DNA of 64,000 nt from Streptomyces sp. ISL-98 (GTDB lineage Bacteria > Actinomycetota > Actinomycetes > Streptomycetales > Streptomycetaceae): assembly GCF_018614055.1 (NCBI RefSeq), contig NZ_JAGGPB010000026.1, forward strand, positions 62,001-126,000, written 5' to 3'. Positions 48,648 through 58,839 of the stretch are shown piece after piece. A program made the position numbers and the translations under genes. A model generated the notes under the pieces. It saw only the letters and a list, made by a program, of their open reading frames with translations. It was not told the DNA's origin and made no database searches. Position 1 is the first letter of the stretch. Every line of letters starts with the position of its first letter.

Positions 48648-49672
48648 TGGAACTCTCCATCCCCTTGAGCTACGCGGGCGACCCGCGCGAGGCCTGCGAC
48701 CAGGTCGCCGCGCTGGAATCGGCCGGCCTGGACGCCGTCTGGGTCGCGGAGGCGTACGGCTTCGACTCGCCCACGGTCATGGGCTACCTCGCCGCCCGCA
48801 CCACACGTATGAAGATCGGCGCCGCGATCCTCAACGTCTACTCGCGCACGCCCGCGCTCATTGCCCAGACCGCCGCCGGACTCGACGCCGTCTCCGGCGG
48901 CCGCGCGCTCCTGGGGCTCGGCGCCTCGGGCCCGCAGGTCGTCGAGGGGTGGCACGGCAAGCCGTACGACAGACCGCTCGGCCGCACCCGCGAGACCGTC
49001 GAACTGTGCCGCCGCATCTGGAAACGCGAGGTCATCGACCACCACGGCATCACCGACATGCCGCTGCCCAAGGAGAAGGGCGGCAAGCTCGGCAAGCCGC
49101 TGAAGATCCTCACCAAGCCGGTGCGCGACGAGATCCCGGTGTACGTCGCCTCGCTCGGCCCGGCCAATGTGAAGCTGACCGCCGAGATCGCCGACGGCTG
49201 GCTGCCGACTCTCTTCCTGCCGGAGAAGGCGCGGCAGGTGTGGGGGAGTGCCCTCGCCGAGGGCGCGGCCGCTCGCGACCCTTCGCTCGGCCCGCTCCGG
49301 ACCGTGGCGGGCGGCCTGCTGGCCATCGGCGACGACGCGGCCGCCGTACGGGACCTCGCCCGCCCGCAGATCGCGCTGTACGTCGGCGGGATGGGCGCGA
49401 AGGGCAAGAACTTCTACAACGACCTCGCCGTCGCCTACGGCTACGAGGCGCAGGCCGCGAAGATCCAGGACCTATACCTCTCCGGGAAGAAGAAGGAGGC
49501 GGAGGCCGCCGTCCCCGACGAGTTCTGCGAACTCATGTCGCTGTGCGGCCCCGAGAGTTACGTACGTGAGCGCGTCGAGGCGTTCCGCGAGGCGGGCGTC
49601 ACCATGCTCAACGTCATTCCCGTCGGCCCCGAGCCGGCCAAGTTGATCGAAACCGTCAAGGGCTGGCTGTAG
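48647..49672 (+). CDS. LLM-class F420-type oxidoreductase
   Basis: 341 residues; ATG overlaps the preceding stop by one base. MELSIPLSYAGDPREACDQVAALESAGLDAVWVAEAYGFDSPTVMGYLAARTTRMKIG (in part) and GRALLGLGASGPQVVEGWHG are the luciferase-like monooxygenase signature, and the F420-binding type is common in actinobacteria. It probably oxidises or reduces an acyl-CoA-derived intermediate. The next gene starts after 9 bases. Confidence 0.88.
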   Translation: MELSIPLSYAGDPREACDQVAALESAGLDAVWVAEAYGFDSPTVMGYLAARTTRMKIGAAILNVYSRTPALIAQTAAGLDAVSGGRALLGLGASGPQVVEGWHGKPYDRPLGRTRETVELCRRIWKREVIDHHGITDMPLPKEKGGKLGKPLKILTKPVRDEIPVYVASLGPANVKLTAEIADGWLPTLFLPEKARQVWGSALAEGAAARDPSLGPLRTVAGGLLAIGDDAAAVRDLARPQIALYVGGMGAKGKNFYNDLAVAYGYEAQAAKIQDLYLSGKKKEAEAAVPDEFCELMSLCGPESYVRERVEAFREAGVTMLNVIPVGPEPAKLIETVKGWL

Positions 49673-49681
49673 GGGGCAGAG

Positions 49682-50824
49682 TTGAAGCGTCAGATCTTCA
49701 CCGCGGAGCACGAGGCCTTCCGGGAGACCGTGCGTACCTTCCTCGCGAAGGAAGTCACGCCGTACTACGAGCAGTGGGAGAAGGACGGCATCGTCAGCCG
49801 CGACGCGTGGCTGGCGGCCGGACGGCAGGGGCTGCTCGGCCTCGCTGTACCGGAGGAGTACGGGGGCGGCGGCAATGCCGACTTCCGCTACAGCGCCGTA
49901 CTGGCCGAGGAGTTCACCCGGGCCGGCGCGGCCGGGCTCGCGCTCGGCCTGCACAACGACATCATCGGCCCCTACCTCACCGGGCTCGCCACCGAAGAGC
50001 AGAAGCGGCGCTGGCTGCCCGGCTTCTGCACGGGCGAGACGATCACCGCCATCGCGATGACGGAGCCGGGGGCGGGATCCGACCTCCAGGGCATCCGTAC
50101 GACCGCCGAGGACCGGGGCGACCACTGGGTGCTCAACGGCTCCAAGACCTTCATCTCCAACGGCATCCTCGCCGACCTGGTGATCGTCGTCGCCAAGACG
50201 TCACCCGAGGGCGGCGCCAAGGGGCTGTCCCTGCTGGTCGTGGAGCGCGGCGCGGAAGGGTTCGAGCGCGGGCGGAACCTCGACAAGATCGGCCAGAAGT
50301 CCCAGGACACCGCCGAGCTGTTCTTCAACGACGTGCGCGTCCCCAAGGAGAACCTGCTCGGCGAGCTCAACGGCGCCTTCATCCACCTGATGACCAACCT
50401 GGCGCAGGAGCGCATGGGCATCGCGGTCGCCGGGATCGCCGCCGCCGAGTACCTGCTGGAGATCACCACCCAGTACGTCAAGGAGCGCGAGGCGTTCGGT
50501 CGGCCGCTGTCCAAGCTTCAGCACATCCGCTTCGAGATCGCGGAGATGGCCACCGAGTGCGCCGTCACCCGTACGTTCCTCGACCGCTGCATCGTCGATC
50601 ACTCGAACGGGGAACTCGACGCGGTGCACGCGTCGATGGCCAAGTGGTGGGCCACCGAACTCCAGAAGCGCGTCGCCGACCGCTGCCTGCAACTGCACGG
50701 AGGCTACGGCTACATGACCGAATACCGCGTCGCCAGGGCCTTCACCGACGGCCGTATCCAGACGATCTACGGCGGCACGACCGAGATCATGAAGGAAATC
50801 ATCGGCCGCTCGCTCCTCGCCTGA
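49682..50824 (+). CDS. Acyl-CoA dehydrogenase
   Basis: 380 residues from a TTG at 49682 behind AGGGGG. ITAIAMTEPGAGSDLQGI, QKSQDTAELFFNDVRVP, ERMGIAVAGIAAAEYLLEITTQYVKEREAFG and QTIYGGTTEIMKEIIGRSL are the FAD-linked acyl-CoA dehydrogenase blocks. The usual catalytic Glu in YEGT is Gly here (YGGT), whereas Glu256 in AAAEYLLE aligns with the catalytic Glu of long-chain/isovaleryl-type enzymes, so that class is likely. It produces the enoyl-CoA for FadB. Confidence 0.92.
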   Translation: MKRQIFTAEHEAFRETVRTFLAKEVTPYYEQWEKDGIVSRDAWLAAGRQGLLGLAVPEEYGGGGNADFRYSAVLAEEFTRAGAAGLALGLHNDIIGPYLTGLATEEQKRRWLPGFCTGETITAIAMTEPGAGSDLQGIRTTAEDRGDHWVLNGSKTFISNGILADLVIVVAKTSPEGGAKGLSLLVVERGAEGFERGRNLDKIGQKSQDTAELFFNDVRVPKENLLGELNGAFIHLMTNLAQERMGIAVAGIAAAEYLLEITTQYVKEREAFGRPLSKLQHIRFEIAEMATECAVTRTFLDRCIVDHSNGELDAVHASMAKWWATELQKRVADRCLQLHGGYGYMTEYRVARAFTDGRIQTIYGGTTEIMKEIIGRSLLA

Positions 50825-50886
50825 TCCCGCCGCCCGACCCGCCTGAACCTCCCTCGCTATTACGTAACCCCCGAAAGGCTGCTGTC

Positions 50887-52101
<1,215 letters not shown>

Positions 52102-52136
52102 CCGTCCCGTCCCCATCCCCTTACGGAGAAAAAGCA

Positions 52137-54326
52137 ATGAGCGAGAGCACCACGATCCGCTGGGAACAGGACGAGACCGGTGTCGTCACCCTCGTCCTCG
52201 ACGATCCCAACCAGTCCGCGAACACCATGAACCAGGCCTTCAAGGACTCCATCGCGGCGATCGCCGACCGCGCGGTGGCCGAGAAGGACTCGATCCGCGG
52301 CATCATCTTCACCTCCGCCAAGAAGACCTTCTTCGCGGGCGGCGACCTCAAGGACATGATCAAGGTCGGTCCGGAGCACGCCCAGCAGGCGTTCGACACC
52401 GGTACGGCCATCAAGAGCTCGCTGCGCCGGATCGAGACTCTCGGAAAGCCCGTCGTCGCCGCGATCAACGGCGCGGCTCTCGGCGGCGGTTACGAGATCG
52501 CCCTCGCCTGCCACCACCGCATCGCGCTCGACGCGCCCGGCTCCAAGATCGGCCTGCCCGAGGTCACCCTCGGTCTCCTCCCGGCGGGCGGCGGTGTCAC
52601 GCGCACCGTACGGCTGATGGGCATCGCGGACGCACTCCTCAAGGTCCTGCTCCAGGGCACCCAGTACAACCCGCAGCGCGCACTGGAGAACGGCCTGGTC
52701 CACGAAGTGGCCGCCACCCAGGACGAGATGCTCGCCAAGGCCCGCGCCTTCATCGACGCCAACCCGGAGTCCCAGCAGCCCTGGGACGTCAAGGGCTACA
52801 AGATCCCCGGCGGTACGCCGTCCAACCCGCGCTTCGCCGCGAACCTCCCCGCCTTCCCGGCCAACCTCAAGAAGCAGACGGCCGGCGCTCCTTACCCCGC
52901 CCCGCGCAACATCCTCGCGGCGGCCGTCGAGGGTTCCCAGGTCGACTTCGAGACCGCGCTGACCATCGAAGCGCGGTACTTCACCGAGCTGGTCACCGGC
53001 CAGATCGCCAAGAACATGATCCAGGCGTTCTTCTTCGACCTCCAGGCCGTCAACTCCGGCGCCAACCGCCCCAAGGGCATCGAGCCCCGCCCCGTACGCA
53101 AGGTCGCCGTGCTCGGCGCCGGAATGATGGGCGCGGGCATCGCGTACTCCTGCGCCCGCGCCGGCATCGAGGTCGTCCTCAAGGACGTGACCGCCGAGGC
53201 CGCCGCCAAGGGCAAGGCGTACTCCGAGAAGCTCCTCGCGAAGGCGCTCTCCCGCGGCCGTACGACCGAGGCCAAGCGGGACGCGCTCCTCGCCCGCATC
53301 ACGCCGACCGCCGAGGCCGCCGACCTGGCGGGCTGCGACGCCGTGATCGAGGCGGTCTTCGAGGACACGGCGCTCAAGCACAAGGTCTTCCAGGAGATCC
53401 AGGACGTCATCGAGCAGGACGCCCTGCTCTGCTCCAACACCTCCACCCTGCCCATCACCGGCCTCGCCGAGGGCGTCTCCCGCCCCGCCGACTTCATCGG
53501 TCTGCACTTCTTCTCGCCGGTCGACAAGATGCCGCTCGTCGAGATCATCAAGGGCGAGCGGACGGGCGACGAGGCACTGGCGCGCGCCTTCGACCTCGTA
53601 CGCCAGATCAAGAAGACGCCGATCGTCGTCAACGACTCGCGCGGCTTCTTCACCTCGCGCGTCATCGGCCAGTTCATCAACGAGGGCGTCGCGATGGTCG
53701 GCGAGGGCATCGAGCCCGTGTCGATCGAGCAGGCGGCGGCCCAGGCGGGCTACCCCGCCAAGGTCCTCTCCCTCATGGACGAGCTGACCCTCACCCTCCC
53801 GCGCAAGATCCGCAACGAGACGAAGCGGGCGGTCGAGGAGGCGGGCGGCAGCTGGCCGGGGCACCCGTCGGACGCGGTCATCGACCGCATGGTCGACGAG
53901 TTCGGGCGTACGGGCCGCAGCGGCGGTGCGGGCTTCTACGAGTACGACGAGGACGGCAAGCGCACCCGCCTGTGGCCGGGCCTGCGCGAGCACTTCACGA
54001 AGCAGGGCGTGGAGGTCCCCAGCGAGACTGTGCCTTTCGAAGACATGAAGGAGCGGATGCTGTTCTCGGAGGCGCTGGACACGGTCCGCTGCTTCGACGA
54101 GGGCGTGCTGACGTCGGTCGCCGACGCCAACATCGGCTCCATCATGGGCATCGGCTTCCCCGCCTGGACCGGCGGCGCGATCCAGTACATCAACGGCTAC
54201 GAGGGCGGCCTGCCCGGCTTCGTAGCACGGGCACGCGAACTCGCCGAGCGCTACGGCGAGCGGTTCGCACCGCCCGCGCTGCTGGTCGAGAAGGCCGAGC
54301 GGGGCGAGGTCTTCACGGACGCGTGA
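52137..54326 (+). CDS. FadB-type multifunctional enoyl-CoA hydratase / 3-hydroxyacyl-CoA dehydrogenase
   Basis: 729 residues from the ATG at 52137, behind CGGAGAA. The N-terminal hydratase has GGGYEIALACHHRIAL and GLPEVTLGLLPAGGG with both catalytic Glu residues. The C-terminal dehydrogenase begins near residue 320 with VAVLGAGMMGAGIAYSCARAG (NAD site) and has GLHFFSPVDKMPLVEIIKG, the catalytic His block, then the C-terminal domain. It converts enoyl-CoA to 3-ketoacyl-CoA for the thiolase, giving a full beta-oxidation cycle in one operon. Confidence 0.94.
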   Translation: MSESTTIRWEQDETGVVTLVLDDPNQSANTMNQAFKDSIAAIADRAVAEKDSIRGIIFTSAKKTFFAGGDLKDMIKVGPEHAQQAFDTGTAIKSSLRRIETLGKPVVAAINGAALGGGYEIALACHHRIALDAPGSKIGLPEVTLGLLPAGGGVTRTVRLMGIADALLKVLLQGTQYNPQRALENGLVHEVAATQDEMLAKARAFIDANPESQQPWDVKGYKIPGGTPSNPRFAANLPAFPANLKKQTAGAPYPAPRNILAAAVEGSQVDFETALTIEARYFTELVTGQIAKNMIQAFFFDLQAVNSGANRPKGIEPRPVRKVAVLGAGMMGAGIAYSCARAGIEVVLKDVTAEAAAKGKAYSEKLLAKALSRGRTTEAKRDALLARITPTAEAADLAGCDAVIEAVFEDTALKHKVFQEIQDVIEQDALLCSNTSTLPITGLAEGVSRPADFIGLHFFSPVDKMPLVEIIKGERTGDEALARAFDLVRQIKKTPIVVNDSRGFFTSRVIGQFINEGVAMVGEGIEPVSIEQAAAQAGYPAKVLSLMDELTLTLPRKIRNETKRAVEEAGGSWPGHPSDAVIDRMVDEFGRTGRSGGAGFYEYDEDGKRTRLWPGLREHFTKQGVEVPSETVPFEDMKERMLFSEALDTVRCFDEGVLTSVADANIGSIMGIGFPAWTGGAIQYINGYEGGLPGFVARARELAERYGERFAPPALLVEKAERGEVFTDA

Positions 54327-54343
54327 CCGGACGAGTCCCGATG

Positions 54344-54379
54344 GTGGACGGGCCCCGCCTGCGGGCGGGGCCCGTCCAC
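54344..54379 (+). terminator. 16-bp perfect hairpin after the acyl-CoA operon
   Basis: Arms 54344-54359 and 54364-54379 are perfectly complementary over 16 bp around a 4-base loop (TGCG), 18 bases after the FadB stop at 54326. It is a strong end of the five-gene operon. Confidence 0.88.
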
Positions 54380-54439
54380 TGCCCCCCTGAGCCCGCCGTC
54401 GGAGTCGGTCCACAGAGAGGTACGCACGCAGCGCCCCGG

Positions 54440-55177
54440 CTAATCCGCCTCCGCACTGAAGGCCGTCCGCAGCTCCTCGCGCAGCGACCGCTGGAACGCC
54501 GTCACCAGGGCCTGGATCACCATCGGCTGCATATGGGCCGACAGCGACTTCATCGCCGCCACATGATCCGGGTCGGACTCGCGTTCCCGGTACGGGTTCC
54601 ACACCTCGTCCCGGAAAAGCCGCGACAGCTCGTGCGCCGCAGCCCTGGCATGCTCCAGCAGGACCGTACGCGAGGCGAGGATCGTCTCGTGCGCGATGGG
54701 TACGTCGAGGAGTTCGACGCCGAGCCGCAGCGTGCCGCCGTCCAGCCGGAACACGTCCGGGTCGGTTCCCCGGTCCAGTACGCCCATCGCCGCCAGCCGG
54801 TCGATGTCCTCGTCCGACAGCGTCCGCCCGGCCCGGCGCTCCAGCTCCCTGCGGGTGATCTCCTCGGCCGACTCGGGCGCCCACGAGGCCACCAGCGCAC
54901 GGTGGATGGCGAGATCGTGCGCACTCAGATCCGGCGGCAGCTGTTCCAGATAGCGTTCGATCGCGGCGAGCGTCATGCCCTGGTGCTGCAACTCCTCGAT
55001 CAGGGCGAGCCGGGAGAGATGATCGGAGCCGTAGCGCCCGACTCGACGCGGGCCGATCGCGGGCGGCGGGAGCAGGCCGCGTGTGCTGTAGAAGCGGACC
55101 GTACGCACCGTGACCCCGGCCCGTGCGGCCAGTTCGTCGACCGTGAGTGTCGGCTCTTCGGTGTCCGTCGGTGTCAT
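54440..55177 (-). CDS. MerR-family transcriptional regulator
   Basis: 245 residues from the ATG at 55177. TLTVDELAARAGVTVRTVRFYSTRGLLPPPAIGPRRVGRYGSDHLSRLALIEELQHQGMTLAAIERYLE (in part) is the MerR N-terminal winged helix and the start of the dimer coiled coil. The C-terminal 120 residues have no metal-type cysteine cluster, so an organic effector is likely. It is divergent from an acyl-CoA ligase gene; the 119-base gap contains a dyad. Its probable effector is a fatty or branched acyl-CoA (inference). Confidence 0.9.
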   Translation of the reverse strand: MTPTDTEEPTLTVDELAARAGVTVRTVRFYSTRGLLPPPAIGPRRVGRYGSDHLSRLALIEELQHQGMTLAAIERYLEQLPPDLSAHDLAIHRALVASWAPESAEEITRRELERRAGRTLSDEDIDRLAAMGVLDRGTDPDVFRLDGGTLRLGVELLDVPIAHETILASRTVLLEHARAAAHELSRLFRDEVWNPYRERESDPDHVAAMKSLSAHMQPMVIQALVTAFQRSLREELRTAFSAEAD

Positions 55178-55229
55178 GACTGCGCCTCGCTTCCCACTGC
55201 TCGCCCCGTTGCCGTGCTGCAATTCAGTG

Positions 55230-55257
55230 CAACAGTATTGCTGTCTCACCACTGTTG
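55230..55257. promoter_or_regulatory. Dyad CAACAGT-N14-ACTGTTG between merR and acyl-CoA ligase
   Basis: Perfect 7-bp arms spaced by 14 bases, in the shared divergent promoter region; a dyad of this total length fits a MerR dimer site between stretched promoter boxes. Confidence 0.6.
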
Positions 55258-55296
55258 TGAAAGCGTCCGGCCATTCCATGGCGACAGGAGGCGGTC

Positions 55297-57120
55297 ATGA
55301 CCAAGATCCTGCGACTTCCCGCGGACCCGGCGGAACTCACCCTCCCCGCGCTGCTGCTCCGCAACGCGGAGGACCACGGCGACCTCCCGGCCCTGTCCTG
55401 GCGCATCGGGGACGGCACCGGATGGACCACCCTCACCTGGAGCGAGGTCCGGCGGAAGACCGCCGTACTGGCCGCCGGTTACGCCGCCTTAGGGGTGGAG
55501 CGCGGCGAACACGTCCTGCTGATGATGGGCAACAGGCCGGAGCACTGGCTGACCGATCTCGCCCTCACCCACCTCGGCGCCGTACCGGTGACCGTATACG
55601 GGACAGCCGCGCCGGAGCAGATCGCGCACATCGCCCGGCACAGCCGCGCCCGCTTCGCCGTCGTCGAGGGCGGGCGCGAACTGGAGCGCTGGGAGCCGCT
55701 GCTGGCGGGCGGCGGGACGCAGCTCGAAAAGCTGGTGGTCGTCGAGGCGGCCGATGCCGGCGGCCATCGTACGTACGGCTCGCTGCACGCCACCGGCGCC
55801 CGCCTCCACCGCGCCGACGCCTTCGAGAAGGGCTGGCGCGAGACGCGGCCCGAGGACGCGCTGACCGTCGTCTACACCTCGGGCACGACCGGGGACCCCA
55901 AGGGCGTACCGATCACGCACCGCAAGGTCGTCGCCAATGCCCTCTCCCTGGACCGGGTCGTCGAACTGCCCGAGCACGTCGAGCACATCTGCTACCTCCC
56001 CTTCGCGCACATCGCGGAGCGGATGCTCGGCATCTACCTCCCGGTCTTCCGCGCATCCCACGTCCACCTCTGCGCGGACCCGGCCGCCGTTGCCGCGACG
56101 GCGCGCGAGCTGCACCCCGCGCAGTTCTTCGGCGTGCCGAGGGTGTGGGAGAAGCTCGCCGCTGCCGTACGGGCTGCGCTCGCGGTGCTGCCCGAGGAGC
56201 AGCGGGCGGTGATCGAGGCCGCGGGGGAGACGGCGCGCGAGCATGTGGCGTACCGGGAACGGGGCGAGGAGCCGCCGGCCGCGCTCGATACCGCGTACCG
56301 GCAGGTGAAGGGGGAGATCCTCGACCCGCTGCTGGCGATGGCGGGCTTCGACCGGCTGGCCTGGACGGCGAGCGCGTCGGCGCCGATGCCGCTCGACGTG
56401 GTCAGGTTCTGGGCGGGCTTCGGCATCGTCATCATGGACGCGTGGGGCCTGACCGAGACGGTGGGTGTGTGCACGGCCAACAGCCCGTCCGCTTTCCGGC
56501 TGGGCTCGGTGGGCCGCCCGATCGACGGCCTGGAGATCCGTATCGCCGAGGACGGCGAGATCCTGGTGCGCGGGGAGACAGTCTTCGCCGGTTATCTGCG
56601 GGCAGACGGCTCGGTGGACGGGGCCCTGGACGCGGAAGGCTGGTTCGCGACGGGCGACATCGGCCGTGTCGACGACGACGGGTTCCTCTGGCTCACCGAC
56701 CGCAAGAAGGAAATGATCGTGACCTCGACCGGCAAGAACGTCTCCCCGGCGCTGGTCGAGAACACTCTCAAGGAACACCCCCTGATCGGCCAGGCGCTGG
56801 TCCACGGCGACGGCCACTCCTATCTGGTCGCGCTGCTGGTCCTCGACGCGGAGATGGCCCCGGCCTGGGCGGCGGGACAGGGCATCCAGGGTGAACTCCG
56901 GGCGACTGCGGAGCATCCCGCCGTACGCGAGGAGATCGCCCGCGCGGTCGAGGCCGCCAATGCCCGGCTCAACCGCACGGAGCAGATCAAGCGCTACCGG
57001 CTGCTCACGGAGGAATGGGGCCCGGAGACGGGCGAGTTGACGCCGTCGCTGAAGCTGCGCCGCCGGGTGATCCGTGACAAGTACGCACAAGAAATCGAGG
57101 CCCTGTACGACCAGGACTGA
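55297..57120 (+). CDS. Long-chain-type acyl-CoA ligase (AMP-forming), TTA-containing
   Basis: 607 residues from the ATG at 55297 with ACAGGAGG upstream. The ATP motif VVYTSGTTGDPKGVPITHR, the YLPFAHIAER block typical of FadD/FAA-type ligases, DAWGLTETVG and WFATGDIGRVDDDGFLWLTDRKKEMIVTSTGKNVSPALVE are all present. It activates a fatty acid as AMP then CoA ester. Codon 65 is TTA, read by the bldA tRNA, so translation may be tied to development. It is divergent from merR and probably supplies substrate to the upstream acyl-CoA operon. Confidence 0.93.
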   Translation: MTKILRLPADPAELTLPALLLRNAEDHGDLPALSWRIGDGTGWTTLTWSEVRRKTAVLAAGYAALGVERGEHVLLMMGNRPEHWLTDLALTHLGAVPVTVYGTAAPEQIAHIARHSRARFAVVEGGRELERWEPLLAGGGTQLEKLVVVEAADAGGHRTYGSLHATGARLHRADAFEKGWRETRPEDALTVVYTSGTTGDPKGVPITHRKVVANALSLDRVVELPEHVEHICYLPFAHIAERMLGIYLPVFRASHVHLCADPAAVAATARELHPAQFFGVPRVWEKLAAAVRAALAVLPEEQRAVIEAAGETAREHVAYRERGEEPPAALDTAYRQVKGEILDPLLAMAGFDRLAWTASASAPMPLDVVRFWAGFGIVIMDAWGLTETVGVCTANSPSAFRLGSVGRPIDGLEIRIAEDGEILVRGETVFAGYLRADGSVDGALDAEGWFATGDIGRVDDDGFLWLTDRKKEMIVTSTGKNVSPALVENTLKEHPLIGQALVHGDGHSYLVALLVLDAEMAPAWAAGQGIQGELRATAEHPAVREEIARAVEAANARLNRTEQIKRYRLLTEEWGPETGELTPSLKLRRRVIRDKYAQEIEALYDQD

Positions 57121-57163
57121 TCGCCGGACAGCCGTTGTCAGAGGTGGGTCGTACGGTTGTCGC

Positions 57164-57640
57164 ATGTCCGAGATCCATTACGTACGGGGGGACGCCACCG
57201 CTCCGCAGGGCAAAGGCGTCAAGATCATCGCGCATGTCTGCAACGACCTGGGCGGCTGGGGCAAGGGCTTCGTGCTTGCCCTCAGCCGCCGCTGGCCCGA
57301 GCCGGAGGCGGCGTACCGCCGCTGGCACCGGGAGCGGGCAGGCAACGACTTCGGGCTCGGTGCGGTGCAGTTCGTCCAGGCCGGGCCGTATGTGTGGGTG
57401 GCCAACATGGTCGGCCAGCGGGGGACGCGGACCGGTAGCAAGGGCGTGCCCGTGCGGTACGAGGCGATCGATGCGGCGCTCGGTCTGGTGGCGGGGAAAG
57501 CGGCTGAGCTGGGGGCGTCGGTCCACATGCCCCGCATCGGCTGCGGGCTCGCGGGCGGGAAGTGGTCGCGCGTCGAGCCGTTGATACGGGAGCGGCTGGT
57601 GGGCCGGGGTATAGCGGTCACGGTCTACGACCACGACTGA
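57164..57640 (+). CDS. Macro-domain (ADP-ribose-binding) protein
   Basis: 158 residues from the ATG at 57164. EIHYVRGDATAPQGKGVKIIAHVCNDLGGWGKGFVLALSRRWPEPEAAYRRW (in part) and VHMPRIGCGLAGGKWSRVEPLI are the macro-domain ligand-binding loops; the HVCNDLGGWGKG loop resembles the ADP-ribosyl hydrolase (TARG1/DarG-like) subgroup. It may remove ADP-ribose from a protein or nucleic acid. No partner ADP-ribosyltransferase is adjacent. Its start has no clear Shine-Dalgarno. Confidence 0.88.
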   Translation: MSEIHYVRGDATAPQGKGVKIIAHVCNDLGGWGKGFVLALSRRWPEPEAAYRRWHRERAGNDFGLGAVQFVQAGPYVWVANMVGQRGTRTGSKGVPVRYEAIDAALGLVAGKAAELGASVHMPRIGCGLAGGKWSRVEPLIRERLVGRGIAVTVYDHD

Positions 57641-57657
57641 GCGCGCGCCGCGACGGG

Positions 57658-57726
57658 GCGGTTCGGTGCTCCGGGCCGCTGCCGCGGGAGCGTGCGGCGT
57701 AGCTCTGGGCAGCTCCGCCGAACCGC
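57658..57726. terminator. Weak bidirectional hairpin
   Basis: GCGGTTCGG (57658-57666) and CCGAACCGC (57718-57726) are inverted 9-bp arms around a 51-base, internally structured loop, between convergent genes ending at 57640 and 57731. It could stop both transcripts. Confidence 0.4.
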
Positions 57727-57730
57727 ACCG

Positions 57731-58729
57731 CTAGGCGAAGTGGTGGTCCAGGGGCGCGTGTGGATCCTGGGCCGGGGACTGCGGTGCGTGGTCGACATGG
57801 ACCGTGGCCCCGGCCAGCCGCCCCACCGCATGCAGCAGCGCATGCTCCGCCGCGACCGCCACCGCGTGCGCCTGGACCACTGTCAGCTCCGGGTCGACCA
57901 CTACGGAGGTCTCGGCGCGCAGACTGTGGCCGAGCCACCGCAGGCGGAGGGCGCCCACGGCTCGTACGCCCTCGACATGGGAGAGCGCGTGCTCGGCCTC
58001 GTCCACCAGTGCCGGATCCACCGCGTCCATCAGCCGGTGCCAGATCTCCCGTGCCGCACCGCGCAGCACCAGCACGATCGCGGCCGTGATCAGAAGTCCG
58101 ATCAGGGGGTCGGCGTAACGCCATCCGAGCGCTGAGCCGCCCGCGCCCAGCAGCACGGCCAGGGAGGTGAATCCATCGGTACGGGCATGCAGGCCGTCGG
58201 CGACGAGCGCCGCCGAGCCGATCTTCCTGCCGGTGCGGATACGGGCCCGCGCCACCCACTCGTTGCCCGCGAAGCCCACCAGCCCGGCTGCCGCGACGGC
58301 GGGCAGGTGGCTGACGTCCTGGGGCTCGATGAGGCGCTGCACCGCCTCGTACCCGGCGAACACCGCGGAGGCGGCGATCACCAGCACCACGAACACGCCC
58401 GCGAGGTCCTCGGCGCGGCCGAACCCGTAGGTGTAGCGGCGGGTCGCCGCGCGCCGGCCGAGGAGGAAGGCGACGGCGAGGGGCAGGGCGGTCAGGGCGT
58501 CGGTGGCGTTGTGGACGGTGTCGCCGAGCAGCGCCACCGACCCGGACAGTACGGCGACGACAGCCTGGGCAACCGTGGTTGCCGCGAGGACGGCGAAGGA
58601 GAACCACAGAGTGCGCAGCCCGGCGGTGGATCCTTCGAGTGCGGAGTCGATGCGGTCGTGAGAATGGTGGTGGTGATGATGTCCGTGCCGGTGCCGGTGC
58701 CGGTGCCCGTGACCCGTCATGTACGACAC
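57731..58729 (-). CDS. Cation diffusion facilitator (zinc-type) exporter
   Basis: 332 residues from a GTG at 58729 (ATG at 58720 is an alternative). The N-terminus is a run of His residues (MTGHGHRHRHRHGHHHHHHSHD), a likely metal-gathering segment. Six membrane helices follow, with metal site residues in GDTVHNATDALTALP and DGLHARTDGFTSL, then a cytoplasmic C-terminal domain. The HxxxD pairs fit zinc transport. It is convergent with the macro-domain gene. Confidence 0.92.
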   Translation of the reverse strand: MSYMTGHGHRHRHRHGHHHHHHSHDRIDSALEGSTAGLRTLWFSFAVLAATTVAQAVVAVLSGSVALLGDTVHNATDALTALPLAVAFLLGRRAATRRYTYGFGRAEDLAGVFVVLVIAASAVFAGYEAVQRLIEPQDVSHLPAVAAAGLVGFAGNEWVARARIRTGRKIGSAALVADGLHARTDGFTSLAVLLGAGGSALGWRYADPLIGLLITAAIVLVLRGAAREIWHRLMDAVDPALVDEAEHALSHVEGVRAVGALRLRWLGHSLRAETSVVVDPELTVVQAHAVAVAAEHALLHAVGRLAGATVHVDHAPQSPAQDPHAPLDHHFA

Positions 58730-58839
58730 AGTGGCATACCGTACCCCTTGCAGCCACTGCCGAAGAACAGCCGCTGACCAGGTGCGAAGCGCTTGCGACT
58801 ACGCCTGCTCCGCACCCGGCCGCGGGTGTGGTGACGCGG

